Source: an uncultured bacterium
GTDB lineage: Bacteria; Patescibacteriota; Saccharimonadia; Saccharimonadales; Saccharimonadaceae
Reading direction: 5' to 3'
Length of the DNA stretch: 64,000 nt
Assembly (NCBI GenBank): GCA_903832635.1
Contig: CAILCF010000001.1
Location: 186,001-250,000 of the forward strand
Position 1 is the stretch's first letter. Each line of letters starts with the position of its first letter. Both the position numbers and the translations under genes were made by a program. Under the pieces are notes generated by a model. That model saw only the letters and a program-made list of their open reading frames with translations, was not told where the DNA came from and did no database searches. This document shows positions 16,598 to 25,343 of the stretch, piece by piece.

Positions 16598-17579
16598 CCC
16601 CAAGGTGGCCTATTTAGTGCTTTGTTGGAATAACAAGGATATTATAGCTGAGTGCTTAGACTCTATTGCCAAGCAAGATTATGACAACAAAGATACCTAT
16701 GTTATAGATAATTCTTCATCGGACGGTTCGCCCGATTTCATAGCAAAAAATTATCCGCATGTACATTTAGTAAGGTCAACAAAAAATAATGGCTTCGACA
16801 AGGGAAACAATATATTAATTGATATAGCACTTCAAGATAAAGACATAAAATACGTTGCTCTAATCAACAGCGATATATCTCTAGAAAAAAAATGGACAAG
16901 TGAAATAATTGATTATATTGCAAAAAAACATAAGGTGGCTAGCGCTCAGGGGGTAACTCTGGATTATTATAATCATAAAAAAGTTGATTCCACTCATATA
17001 TATCTTGCCGATAATTTACAGTCAATCCAATACGGCTACGGCGAACCCTTCACCAACAACATGAAGTTCCCCAGAAAAATTTTTGGTGTAAATGCTGCCG
17101 CCGCCATATATACGAGTGATTTTATTGAGAATCAACCAAGTAAAAAACTGTTTGATAAAAAGTTTTTTATGTATCTAGAGGATGTTGATATTGCACTTAG
17201 ATCTGTTGTCACTGGTTGGAATAATTACTATGTCCCATCTGCCAAAGCCTACCATATGGGTTCAGCTAGCTCTAAAAAGAAAGCAAGTAACTATGCGTTT
17301 TTCATGACATTTCGCAACCAGTCTGCACTTTTATTTAAAAATCTGTCGTTTGTGACAATATTTAAATATATACCACGGGCGGTAAATACCGACACCCATC
17401 TATATAAGTGGCTTAAGTTAGAATATGGTGCTAGAACCATGTTTAAGGTCATCTGGGGCAGAGTATGGGGGATCCTTAGGCTGCCACTCTTCATTCCAGG
17501 TCGAATACAAATTAGAAAAGCAGCAAAGAGAAGCGACAGCGAAATAGAACGGATTATTAAATCTCGTGGTATTTTTTAA
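16584..17579 (+). CDS. glycosyltransferase family 2 (rhamnosyltransferase-like)
   Basis: 331 aa, start GTG at 16584 within the end of the preceding GT2 (14-bp overlap). VAYLVLCWNNKDIIAECL, YVIDNSSSDGSPDFI, LINSDISLEKKW and FFMYLEDVDIALRSVVTGW follow the same layout as the 11968-12978 enzyme, so the two are probably distant paralogues. It is the last gene of the wzm-wzt operon and meets a convergent gene end. Confidence 0.87.
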   Translation: MKLASPKVAYLVLCWNNKDIIAECLDSIAKQDYDNKDTYVIDNSSSDGSPDFIAKNYPHVHLVRSTKNNGFDKGNNILIDIALQDKDIKYVALINSDISLEKKWTSEIIDYIAKKHKVASAQGVTLDYYNHKKVDSTHIYLADNLQSIQYGYGEPFTNNMKFPRKIFGVNAAAAIYTSDFIENQPSKKLFDKKFFMYLEDVDIALRSVVTGWNNYYVPSAKAYHMGSASSKKKASNYAFFMTFRNQSALLFKNLSFVTIFKYIPRAVNTDTHLYKWLKLEYGARTMFKVIWGRVWGILRLPLFIPGRIQIRKAAKRSDSEIERIIKSRGIF

Positions 17580-19273
17580 GTTGCTATCCGACCTTCTTTT
17601 TGACCAAAATTAATGTAGTGGATATAATAAGCTTTCAAGTTATTCCCAAATGCTATTCGGAGATCCGGGTACCGATTTTTATATGATACGACATTAAAAC
17701 TATCACTAGCTTGACGTCCTTCGTTCATACCGAAATTAACAAAATGCATGAGGGCAGCGACATCATCACTACCAAAACCTGTTTTTATATCTGAGTAGTT
17801 TGTTATATACGTATTAAAATTATAAACAGCAGAGTAATCAACCCCATTTAGGACTGAGGTGCCATTAAACACATTACCAGTTGCTACCCGTCCCTCATTT
17901 TTGCCATTATTGATATAATGCAAATAATATGCTTGTAAGTTATTCCCAAATGCTATTCGGAGATCCGGATATCGATTTTTATAAGATATGACATTAAAAC
18001 TATCGCTGCCTTGTCGTCCCTCCCTCATACCGTAATTGATGAAATGAGTAATAGCGCCAGCATCATCACCACCATAAGTCGTCCTCATGTCCGTATAATT
18101 TGATATATATGTACTAAAATTATAAACATCTGAATAGTTAACACCATTCTTGCTGTTAATATAACTTATAGGGTAGTCTCCGGTTGCCACGCGCCCTTCG
18201 CTTTTACCAAAAATAATATAGTGTAAATAATATGCTGGCAAATTGGCACCAAACGTCATGCGCAAATCAGGATAGCGATTTCTGTAAGATGTTACATCAA
18301 ACCCATCGCTGCCTTGCCGTCCCTCGCTCATTCCGTAATTTACGAAATGCGTAAAGGCAGAAATCGCATTATTACCATACGCTGACTTTACGTCGGGGTA
18401 TTTATTTAGATAATAAACACCGTCAAAAACAGCAGAGTAACTCTTTCCATTGTAAATATAGGCGTATGTGCTTCCGAACCAATCATTAAAATATAAATAA
18501 AAATTTCTATTGCCATACGAACTGCAGCCATCACCAGAACCGTAACCTGCGTTTAATGATGCCTGGTTGGGCTGATAAGGTGTATAGTCATAAAGCGAAG
18601 CGGTCGCTAAGTTCTGTATATTTACCACTGAACTACCACACACATCTTTTGGGTTCCATTTTATATTATTATTACCCAACACATAAGGCGAATACCATGT
18701 TGAGCTTGAGGTAATGACGGAATGGAACAATTTTGCGGCGTTATTGACTTGGTTGGTAAACCCATAATATGACGAGTCGCAGACTCCTGGCGTACTGTCG
18801 GGGCAACCATAACCGGTTGCACTCTTATACTGGTAGGATGCCGGCCAAGTGTCAGTTATTAATGCCTCCTCTTTTTGTAGCAGCACTAACAATACCTGGG
18901 GATTAATGTTATAGGTTTGGGCTGCATTGTAAATTATTTGTGCCGCAGTCAAATTGTTTTCGGTATAGTCTTTAAGGCATGTGAACGGTGGTCCATACCA
19001 AGTTCCACTAGACCCATAGAACCCCGCATGATTTGTGTCGCAGACAGGGACTTTACTATTAATAAAAGCTTGGATTTGTGAAACGTTCATCGTACCAGAG
19101 TTTGTCATTACTAAATTGTCCATTATATTTCCAGGATTGAATCCAACAACTGTCGCTGCGTGGCTTATGCTAGGGATACCAAACGATAATAAAGAAGCAA
19201 AGCAAGTTATCGCAAGTACGACCAAGCCTTTTCTTGTCAATATTTTCGTGATTAGATTCATCCTAGCTATCAT
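17576..19273 (-). CDS. secreted protein: lysozyme-like N-terminal domain and tandem EGR repeats
   Basis: 565 aa with a signal peptide (MNLITKILTRKG, hydrophobic core, cleavage about SHAATVV). The N-terminal half (about 95-170) contains NNLTAAQIIYNAAQTYNINP followed by LLVLLQKEEALI, resembling lytic-transglycosylase-like domains of actinobacterial surface proteins with Glu as catalytic candidate. From about 276 on are six half-repeats of the form YLNKYPDVKSAYGNNAISAF-THFVNYGMSEGR. These are like the NPDV...HY...G..EGR repeats of secreted proteins in many phyla. Either MIARM codon could be the start. It is likely exported and attached to the surface; its target is unknown. Confidence 0.7.
   Translation of the reverse strand: MIARMNLITKILTRKGLVVLAITCFASLLSFGIPSISHAATVVGFNPGNIMDNLVMTNSGTMNVSQIQAFINSKVPVCDTNHAGFYGSSGTWYGPPFTCLKDYTENNLTAAQIIYNAAQTYNINPQVLLVLLQKEEALITDTWPASYQYKSATGYGCPDSTPGVCDSSYYGFTNQVNNAAKLFHSVITSSSTWYSPYVLGNNNIKWNPKDVCGSSVVNIQNLATASLYDYTPYQPNQASLNAGYGSGDGCSSYGNRNFYLYFNDWFGSTYAYIYNGKSYSAVFDGVYYLNKYPDVKSAYGNNAISAFTHFVNYGMSEGRQGSDGFDVTSYRNRYPDLRMTFGANLPAYYLHYIIFGKSEGRVATGDYPISYINSKNGVNYSDVYNFSTYISNYTDMRTTYGGDDAGAITHFINYGMREGRQGSDSFNVISYKNRYPDLRIAFGNNLQAYYLHYINNGKNEGRVATGNVFNGTSVLNGVDYSAVYNFNTYITNYSDIKTGFGSDDVAALMHFVNFGMNEGRQASDSFNVVSYKNRYPDLRIAFGNNLKAYYIHYINFGQKEGRIAT
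17579..18448 (-). repeat. 300-bp tandem coding repeat in the secreted protein gene
   Basis: Three units of exactly 300 bp, each coding two half-repeats. TATTCCCAAATGCTATTCGG occurs at both 17641 and 17941, and the flanking 60 bp are nearly identical; the third unit at 18241 is more diverged. This indicates a recent duplication of the last unit. Confidence 0.8.
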
Positions 19274-19277
19274 ACCT

Positions 19278-19847
19278 TTATTTTATCACTACATCTTGAG
19301 TGATTGACCCTGTTAGTGTAGTGCTTGAATATTGGATTTGTGCGCTCCATGTTCCTGCAGACAGTTCCGATAGAGGGACATCGAACCCCTTGCATGTAGA
19401 AATACTTGCCAAAGATTGTGTGCTGGCGGTCTTTGTTACCGTGGTTTTACCAGCGCTAGTTAGTGTAAGTGTACAAACACCGGTATCGTCAACTGCACTA
19501 ATTTGTGCTCTGATTTGAAGGGGTCCATTTGGGCTATTTGGATTTGCGGACGTAATAGACACTTGAATGTTTTTCTTGTTACTGCCGGGTACTGTCGTAG
19601 GTGTTGGTGGCGTATCACTGTTCGAACCGGATTTAGTTTTGCTCCCCGCCTGCTGTTGCTCTGAAGTGGCGGGTCCATAGTTAATGTTGCCACCATTCGA
19701 AGTATTTTGGGCTTTCTTCCAACCTAGGATACTTCCGTTAAGAGCATAAACATAAGTTAAAGCAGCAACAACCAATACCAAAACCGAAAATCCAACAATA
19801 ATCAGCGTTTTTGTTTTTTTTGATTTTCCTTTAGTTTGTATTTTCAT
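19278..19847 (-). CDS. membrane-anchored extracellular protein of unknown function
   Basis: 189 aa: short basic N-terminus (KGKSKKTK), one hydrophobic helix (about 14-36), then a Ser/Gly/Pro/Thr-rich linker (about 45-90) and a beta-rich domain (VSITSANPNSPNGPLQIRAQ, two Cys at about 124 and 152 that may form a disulfide). The fold looks like a small Ig-like or carbohydrate-binding domain, but no family is recognised. Its stop is 4 bp from the start region of the repeat protein downstream, so the two may be one operon. Confidence 0.55.
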   Translation of the reverse strand: MKIQTKGKSKKTKTLIIVGFSVLVLVVAALTYVYALNGSILGWKKAQNTSNGGNINYGPATSEQQQAGSKTKSGSNSDTPPTPTTVPGSNKKNIQVSITSANPNSPNGPLQIRAQISAVDDTGVCTLTLTSAGKTTVTKTASTQSLASISTCKGFDVPLSELSAGTWSAQIQYSSTTLTGSITQDVVIK

Positions 19848-19969
19848 GTATTTGTTTTATTATTTAATGTTTAACTAAACCTATTATACTACTAAATGAG
19901 GCTTTTTATATTATAACTTTCAAAGTATGAATTTATGACTAGATGTAAGAGTCTAGTTTGATATAAAAC

Positions 19970-19996
19970 GGGCCCCAGATATTATATCTGGGGCCC
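19970..19996 (-). terminator. strong terminator hairpin after rfbH
   Basis: GGGCCCCAGAT, ATTAT, ATCTGGGGCCC: an 11-bp perfect GC-rich stem. On the minus strand it is followed by GTTTTATAT. It lies 20 bp after the rfbH stop. Confidence 0.8.
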
Positions 19997-20015
19997 TTGG
20001 GTTTTGTTCAAGTCA

Positions 20016-21356
20016 TTATTTTGATGAGAGAAATTCAGCTATCGACGATGCCATATAGTCGAGCATCGCGTTAGTCATACCAGGATACAAACCAATCCAA
20101 AAACTGTCGTTCATAATTTTGTCAGTATTTGGAAGGTCTCCGACTACACGATAGTCCACATTCTTCACTAGCTCGCTAAAACATGGATGGCGTAGAAGAT
20201 TCCCGGCAAAGAGGTTTCTGGTTTGGATATTTCTCGATTCGAGAAAATTAACCAAATCTTTTCGAGTGAATTTCGCGTCGTCGCGAATTGTCATAAGGTA
20301 CCCAAACCAACTTGGGTCGGAACCAGGTGTTGCAATCGGCAAAGCCATTTTGTTATTGACGCACTTCAGCCCTTCCGATAGCCGATCAAAGTTTGCCTTG
20401 CGGCGTTTAACAAATGATGGTAATTTTTCAAGTTGGGCGCAGCCAATCGATGCCTGCATGTCAGTCGCCTTAAGGTTATAACCGAAGTGACTGTAGACAT
20501 ATTTGTGGTCATAACCGGGTGGCAGTGTGCCGTACTGGCCTGAAAAGCGTTTACCGCAGGTATTATCATGTCCACTATCACACCAGCAATCGCGGCCCCA
20601 GTCTCTCATGGAAAGCATAATCTTTTTAAGAATTCTACTATTGGTATACACAGCACCTCCTTCTCCCATTGTCATATGGTGAGGAGGATAAAAACTTGAT
20701 GTGCCAATATCGCCCCATGTTCCGGTTAGTTTTCCTTCGAATTTAGATCCGAGAGCGTCACAATTATCTTCGATGAGCCAAAGACCATGATTCAAGCAAA
20801 ATGCTTTTACAGCTTTGACGTTGAAAGGATTGCCTAGCGTATGCGCAACCATGACTGCTTTTGTCTTCTCTGACAGTGCTTTTTCGAGTAATGAGACGTC
20901 AATATTGAAGGATTCAAGTTCAACGTCGACAAATACTGGAATTGCACCATATTGTACAATTGGCGTGACGGTTGTGGGGAATCCGGCTGCAGTGGTAATT
21001 ACTTCGTCACCACGCTTGATGGCGCGATCTTTAAGAAGTGGTGACGTGAGTGACATAAACGCGAGCAGATTTGCCGAAGAGCCAGAGTTGACCAATAGGG
21101 CGTATTTTACTCCCAGATATTCGGCAAATTTTTGCTCAAATTCTTTTGTATAACGTCCAGTTGTCAACCAAAACTCAAGTGACGAATCTACTAGATTTAT
21201 CCTTTCCTTTTCGTCGAATATTCTTGCGGCGTAGTTTATCCTGCTTTTACCTGGGTTGAATAACCCCTCTTTTTCTAATTGGATAGCGTGAGAATATTCT
21301 TCAACTAGGTCTAAGATCTGTCTTCTAATAGCTCCACTATTTTTAAATTCTTCCAA
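20016..21356 (-). CDS. rfbH: CDP-4-keto-6-deoxyglucose 3-dehydrase (E1)
   Basis: PMP- and iron-sulfur-dependent enzyme that removes the C3 hydroxyl of CDP-4-keto-6-deoxyglucose. Seen: 446 aa; the internal-aldimine lysine of the aminotransferase fold is replaced by His in SFYPPHHMTMGEGG (about 218-231), the known hallmark of E1/RfbH; cysteines for the [2Fe-2S] centre in DCWCDSGHDNTCGKRF (about 258-272). The NADH-dependent E3 reductase (RfbI/DdhD) that normally completes the reaction is not in the window. It is divergent from rfbF-rfbG. Confidence 0.93.
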   Translation of the reverse strand: MEEFKNSGAIRRQILDLVEEYSHAIQLEKEGLFNPGKSRINYAARIFDEKERINLVDSSLEFWLTTGRYTKEFEQKFAEYLGVKYALLVNSGSSANLLAFMSLTSPLLKDRAIKRGDEVITTAAGFPTTVTPIVQYGAIPVFVDVELESFNIDVSLLEKALSEKTKAVMVAHTLGNPFNVKAVKAFCLNHGLWLIEDNCDALGSKFEGKLTGTWGDIGTSSFYPPHHMTMGEGGAVYTNSRILKKIMLSMRDWGRDCWCDSGHDNTCGKRFSGQYGTLPPGYDHKYVYSHFGYNLKATDMQASIGCAQLEKLPSFVKRRKANFDRLSEGLKCVNNKMALPIATPGSDPSWFGYLMTIRDDAKFTRKDLVNFLESRNIQTRNLFAGNLLRHPCFSELVKNVDYRVVGDLPNTDKIMNDSFWIGLYPGMTNAMLDYMASSIAEFLSSK

Positions 21357-21751
21357 CTTTCTTCACCTCTCTCAATTTTTCAATGATTTGAACGAACTTC
21401 CTGAGAGCAGAAAATCCACTCAATCAAGATTAAGTAAATTATGGCATAAATAATTATATAAATCAAACTGGTTGCATGCTTTTGCCAATGTTCAAGCGTG
21501 CACTAAAATTGCTCCTCATGTATTTTTATATCTTATTATCATTTATTTCTGTTTAAGCTAGGACTGCGCAAGACTAAATAGATTATTTGGCGTATTTGAC
21601 TAGCTGTTATGTTGGTATGTTGGTATGTTGGTATGTTATTCTTATATCTAGAAGTAGAGCGTTTGAACGTTTACTTATATATTGTGAATAGTCGCAATTA
21701 TAACTAGATAATCTGACAATATTTTTTTAGTTTTAAAGGGGAGATGTCAAA
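21357..21751. other. 395-bp divergent intergenic region between rfbH and rfbF
   Basis: AT-rich, no convincing ORF on either strand. It holds a three-copy 8-bp tandem repeat at 21611-21634 and, at the right end, the rfbF ribosome site AAAGGGGAG. It should contain the promoters for both directions, but I see no clear hexamer pair. Confidence 0.5.
21611..21634 (+). repeat. 8-bp tandem repeat, 3 copies
   Basis: GTTGGTAT three times without error, then GTTA. Short perfect arrays in a promoter region can vary in copy number by slippage. Unit length differs from the 7-bp arrays elsewhere. Confidence 0.8.
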
Positions 21752-22534
21752 ATGAAAGTAGTAATTTTAGCAGGTGGATTTGGTACTAGAATTAGCGAAG
21801 AATCTCATCTAAGGCCGAAGCCGATGATTGAGATAGGCGGGATGCCAATACTCTGGCATATTATGAAATCATATTCGACCAAAGGTTTTAACGAGTTCGT
21901 TATCTGTTTAGGCTATAAACAGCATATGATAAAGGAATTTTTTGCAAATTATTACATACAGCATTCTGACATCACCTTTAATTTTAAAGATAATAATGAA
22001 ATAAATATTCATAATAATATTGCCGAGCCATGGAAAGTAACCCTGGTTGATACTGGCTTGAGTACGATGACTGGCGGAAGAATAAAAAGGATTAAGGACT
22101 ATATCGGTAATGAGCCATTCATGTTAACCTACGGCGACGGGGTTTGTGATATTGATTTAAAAGAATTAGTTAAATTCCACAAAAAGAGTGGTAAAATCGT
22201 GACAATTACGGCGGTCCAACCTGGCGGTAGGTTTGGAGCACTCGATATCGACGAAAAAGATAATACCATAAGAGCGCTTATGGAAAAGAGGAAAGAAGAT
22301 GGCGGCTGGGTTAATGGTGGGTACATGGTGCTAAACCCAGATATTTTTAACTATATTGAAGGCGACGCAACGGTATTTGAAAAAGAACCATTAGAGGCTG
22401 TTGCAAAAAAAGGTCAATTAATTGCTTATAAACATGATGGTTTTTGGCAATGCATGGATACGCTAAGGGATAAATTATATTTAGATGAGTTAATAGAGTC
22501 CAAAAAAGCACCTTGGAAAGTCTGGGGTGATTAA
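21752..22534 (+). CDS. rfbF: glucose-1-phosphate cytidylyltransferase
   Basis: Makes CDP-glucose from CTP and glucose-1-phosphate. Seen: 260 aa; nucleotidyltransferase motif VVILAGGFGTRISEESHLRPK (3-23), the RfbF-specific continuation PKPMIEIGGMPILWHIMKSY; TYGDGVCDID at about 129 is the metal site. AAAGGGGAG is the ribosome site. Its TAA stop overlaps the rfbG ATG by one base. Confidence 0.94.
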   Translation: MKVVILAGGFGTRISEESHLRPKPMIEIGGMPILWHIMKSYSTKGFNEFVICLGYKQHMIKEFFANYYIQHSDITFNFKDNNEINIHNNIAEPWKVTLVDTGLSTMTGGRIKRIKDYIGNEPFMLTYGDGVCDIDLKELVKFHKKSGKIVTITAVQPGGRFGALDIDEKDNTIRALMEKRKEDGGWVNGGYMVLNPDIFNYIEGDATVFEKEPLEAVAKKGQLIAYKHDGFWQCMDTLRDKLYLDELIESKKAPWKVWGD

Positions 22535-23577
22535 TGCTGTCCTTTTATAAAAACAAAAAAGTTTTTATAACTGGGCATACTGGCTTTAAGGGTAGTTGGC
22601 TCTGTAAGATATTAATAATGGCCGGAGCCGATGTAATGGGCTACTCGCTAGAGGCGCCAACAAATCCAAACCTTTTTTCGTTACTAAAATTAGAAAAGAA
22701 AGTTAAGTCGGTAGTAGGAGATATTCGTGATTTAAAGAAGTTGTCGGAGTCCATTAATTCTTTTAGGCCCGAAATTGTAATCCATCTGGCTGCGCAACCG
22801 ATTGTCAGAGATTCATATAAAGACCCCGTTTATACTTATGAAACAAACGTGATGGGTACGGTTAATATACTAGAAGCTGTCAGAAAATGCGACAGTGTGA
22901 AATCGTTTTTGAATGTCACTACTGATAAAGTGTATCAAAACAAAGAATGGGTGTGGGGATATCGCGAGGACGAAAGACTTTGTGGCCAGGACCCATACTC
23001 AAACTCTAAATCGTGCAGTGAATTAGTAACTTACGGTTATATGAAATCATTTTTCCAAGACAAAGACGTAGCTATTTCAACCGCTAGAAGCGGAAACGTC
23101 ATCGGTGGTGGTGATTTTGCTAATGATCGCATCATGCCTGACTGTTTAAGAGCTGCGATGTCGAATGAAGATATTATTGTGCGTAACCCGAACTCAACAA
23201 GGCCATATCAACACGTTTTGGAATGCTTGGGTGGGTATCTATTGATTATCCAGAAACAATACGAAGACAAAAAATATGCTAGTAATTATAACTTTGGTCC
23301 CAACGAAAATTCTTGCGTGACGACCGGTTCGCTAGTCGATTTATTTTGCAAAACCTGGGGTAATATAAAATGGATAAATCAGTATGATGGTGGTCCACAC
23401 GAAGCCAACTTCCTCAAGCTGGATTGCTCAAGAGCTAAATCTGAATTAGATTGGCAGCCAAAATGGAACATTGAAATGGCCATGAAGCACATAGTAGATT
23501 GGTCAAAAGTGTTTTGTATAGGTAAAGATATTTCTCAAATAACAGAGAAGCAAATTAAAGGATATTATGAAATATAG
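22534..23577 (+). CDS. rfbG: CDP-glucose 4,6-dehydratase
   Basis: Extended short-chain dehydrogenase converting CDP-glucose to CDP-4-keto-6-deoxyglucose. Seen: 347 aa; NAD site FITGHTGFKGSWLCK (10-24); VTTDKVYQNKEW, the RfbG-type active-site region; catalytic YxxxK as YSNSK. It follows rfbF by overlap and supplies the substrate of rfbH. Confidence 0.94.
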   Translation: MLSFYKNKKVFITGHTGFKGSWLCKILIMAGADVMGYSLEAPTNPNLFSLLKLEKKVKSVVGDIRDLKKLSESINSFRPEIVIHLAAQPIVRDSYKDPVYTYETNVMGTVNILEAVRKCDSVKSFLNVTTDKVYQNKEWVWGYREDERLCGQDPYSNSKSCSELVTYGYMKSFFQDKDVAISTARSGNVIGGGDFANDRIMPDCLRAAMSNEDIIVRNPNSTRPYQHVLECLGGYLLIIQKQYEDKKYASNYNFGPNENSCVTTGSLVDLFCKTWGNIKWINQYDGGPHEANFLKLDCSRAKSELDWQPKWNIEMAMKHIVDWSKVFCIGKDISQITEKQIKGYYEI

Positions 23578-23621
23578 TTTTAATTTATGCCAGGGTATGG
23601 TAAAGGTAGGGTTATAGACAG

Positions 23622-25343
23622 ATGAAAATGCGAGTTTCTGATTATATTGTATATTTCCTTAAGGCAAAAGGTATTAAGGATGTATTTGGGTATCCCGGAG
23701 GCATGGTTACATACTTAATGGAGTCTATCGACAAGGATCCTGACGTCAATCAGTATTTGCTTTATCATGAACAAGGGGCGGCGTTTGCAGCTTGTGGCTA
23801 TGCACAAGTTAGTGGATTGCCTGGTGTAGTCTACGCGACAAGTGGCCCTGGTGCGACCAACCTCATTACCGGAATTGGGAACGCCTATTTTGATTCAATA
23901 CCTTTAATTTGCATTACTGGGCAGGTTAACACAAATGAGGCGAAGACGGTAAAAACTATTAGACAACAAGGTTTTCAAGAGACGGACATTATAGATATTA
24001 TCAAGTCGATTACGAAATATTGTGTTTATATAGATAATGCAGATAAAATACCCGCCGAGCTAGAGAAGCTATATATAAATGCCATTAGTGGCAGGCCCGG
24101 ACCTGTGTTGATTGATATCCCAATTGACATACAGAGAAGCGAAATAGAGTTTAAGCCAATTAAGGCTGGCTATGAACAATGCGAGATAAATAGGGATAAA
24201 TACGATGAATATTACAATCTAATTATTGATAAATTAGCAAATGCAAAAAAGCCAATAATTATTGCAGGTAATGGCATCAATATTGCTAATTGCAAGAAGG
24301 ATTTTTTAGTATTTACGCAGAAACTGCAAGTGCCAGTCGTTACGAGCATGATAAGTGTTGATTTGCTAAGTAATGACAACTCTTTAAATTTTGGTTTTAT
24401 TGGAGCTTATGGCCATCGTTGTGCCAATATAATTGTTAGCGCTAGTGATTTAATAATTTGCGTTGGGTCGAGGCTAGATATAAGACAAACCGGAACCGAC
24501 TTATCTGCATTTGCCCCTAGCGCCGAAATTATCCGGATGGATACCGACACCAGCGAGCTATTGAATAATATTAAAAATGACGAAATAAAGTTAAATTTAG
24601 ACATATCAAAATTCTTGAACTATTTCAATAATCAACTTTCGGTCCGTAGTGTAAAATCAGCATGGTTAAGTAAATGCAAAAAAGTTAAAGATCTTTTGGA
24701 TGGCATAGACAGACTTAGCCCTAATAAGTACGCATATGAAATTAGTAGGCTGATTCCATCGGGCGCAGTAATCACTACTGATGTTGGGCAAAATCAGGTT
24801 TGGGTTGCCCAATCTTTCGAAGTCAAGAAAAACCAAAGAATCTTGTTCTCTGGTGGCCATGGGGCCATGGGTTACTCATTACCAGCTGCTATCGGCGCCT
24901 TTATTGCAACAAAAAAACCAATCTACTGCTTTGTCGGTGATGGTGGATTTCAGATGAACATACAGGAGTTGCAAACAATAATAAATTATAATATACCTAT
25001 AAAAATATTTGTTATGAATAATAAATCATTAGGCATGATAAGACATTTTCAAGAAATGTATTTTGACTCAAATTTTGTTATGACTAATACTAAAAAAGGC
25101 TATAACGCGCCAGATTTTACAAAAATAGCAAAGGCGTATGGTCTAGATATTCTTAAGACCAATACAATAGATGACTTAAGTAAATTGAATGACAAGATTG
25201 GTAATAACAAACCACTGCTAGTAGATATATCATTGCGCGGCATGACCTATGTCTATCCTAAACTAGTCTTTGGAAGACCTACCCAGGAACAAGAGCCACT
25301 TTTAGATAAGATACTACTAGAAAAAGTGATGAACCTTTTGTGA
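23622..25343 (+). CDS. acetolactate-synthase-like ThDP enzyme, candidate YerE-type sugar branching enzyme
   Basis: 573 aa of the AHAS large-subunit family: catalytic Glu in YHEQGAAFAACGYAQ (about 50), PGATNLITGI, and the ThDP motif VGDGGFQMN...NN (about 436-466). No AHAS small subunit and no other branched-chain amino acid gene is nearby. In Yersinia, YerE, a ThDP flavoenzyme of this family, adds the two-carbon unit of pyruvate to C4 of CDP-4-keto-3,6-dideoxyhexose. The position directly after rfbF-rfbG and before an epimerase-type reductase fits that role. Plain acetolactate synthase remains possible. It overlaps the next gene by 4 nt (GTGA). Confidence 0.7.
   Translation: MKMRVSDYIVYFLKAKGIKDVFGYPGGMVTYLMESIDKDPDVNQYLLYHEQGAAFAACGYAQVSGLPGVVYATSGPGATNLITGIGNAYFDSIPLICITGQVNTNEAKTVKTIRQQGFQETDIIDIIKSITKYCVYIDNADKIPAELEKLYINAISGRPGPVLIDIPIDIQRSEIEFKPIKAGYEQCEINRDKYDEYYNLIIDKLANAKKPIIIAGNGINIANCKKDFLVFTQKLQVPVVTSMISVDLLSNDNSLNFGFIGAYGHRCANIIVSASDLIICVGSRLDIRQTGTDLSAFAPSAEIIRMDTDTSELLNNIKNDEIKLNLDISKFLNYFNNQLSVRSVKSAWLSKCKKVKDLLDGIDRLSPNKYAYEISRLIPSGAVITTDVGQNQVWVAQSFEVKKNQRILFSGGHGAMGYSLPAAIGAFIATKKPIYCFVGDGGFQMNIQELQTIINYNIPIKIFVMNNKSLGMIRHFQEMYFDSNFVMTNTKKGYNAPDFTKIAKAYGLDILKTNTIDDLSKLNDKIGNNKPLLVDISLRGMTYVYPKLVFGRPTQEQEPLLDKILLEKVMNLL

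Noticed and set aside
23622-25343. Acetolactate synthase for valine/leucine synthesis
   Set aside because: Not excluded, but no small subunit or other ilv/leu genes are near, and the flanking genes are all CDP-sugar genes, so the sugar role is preferred.
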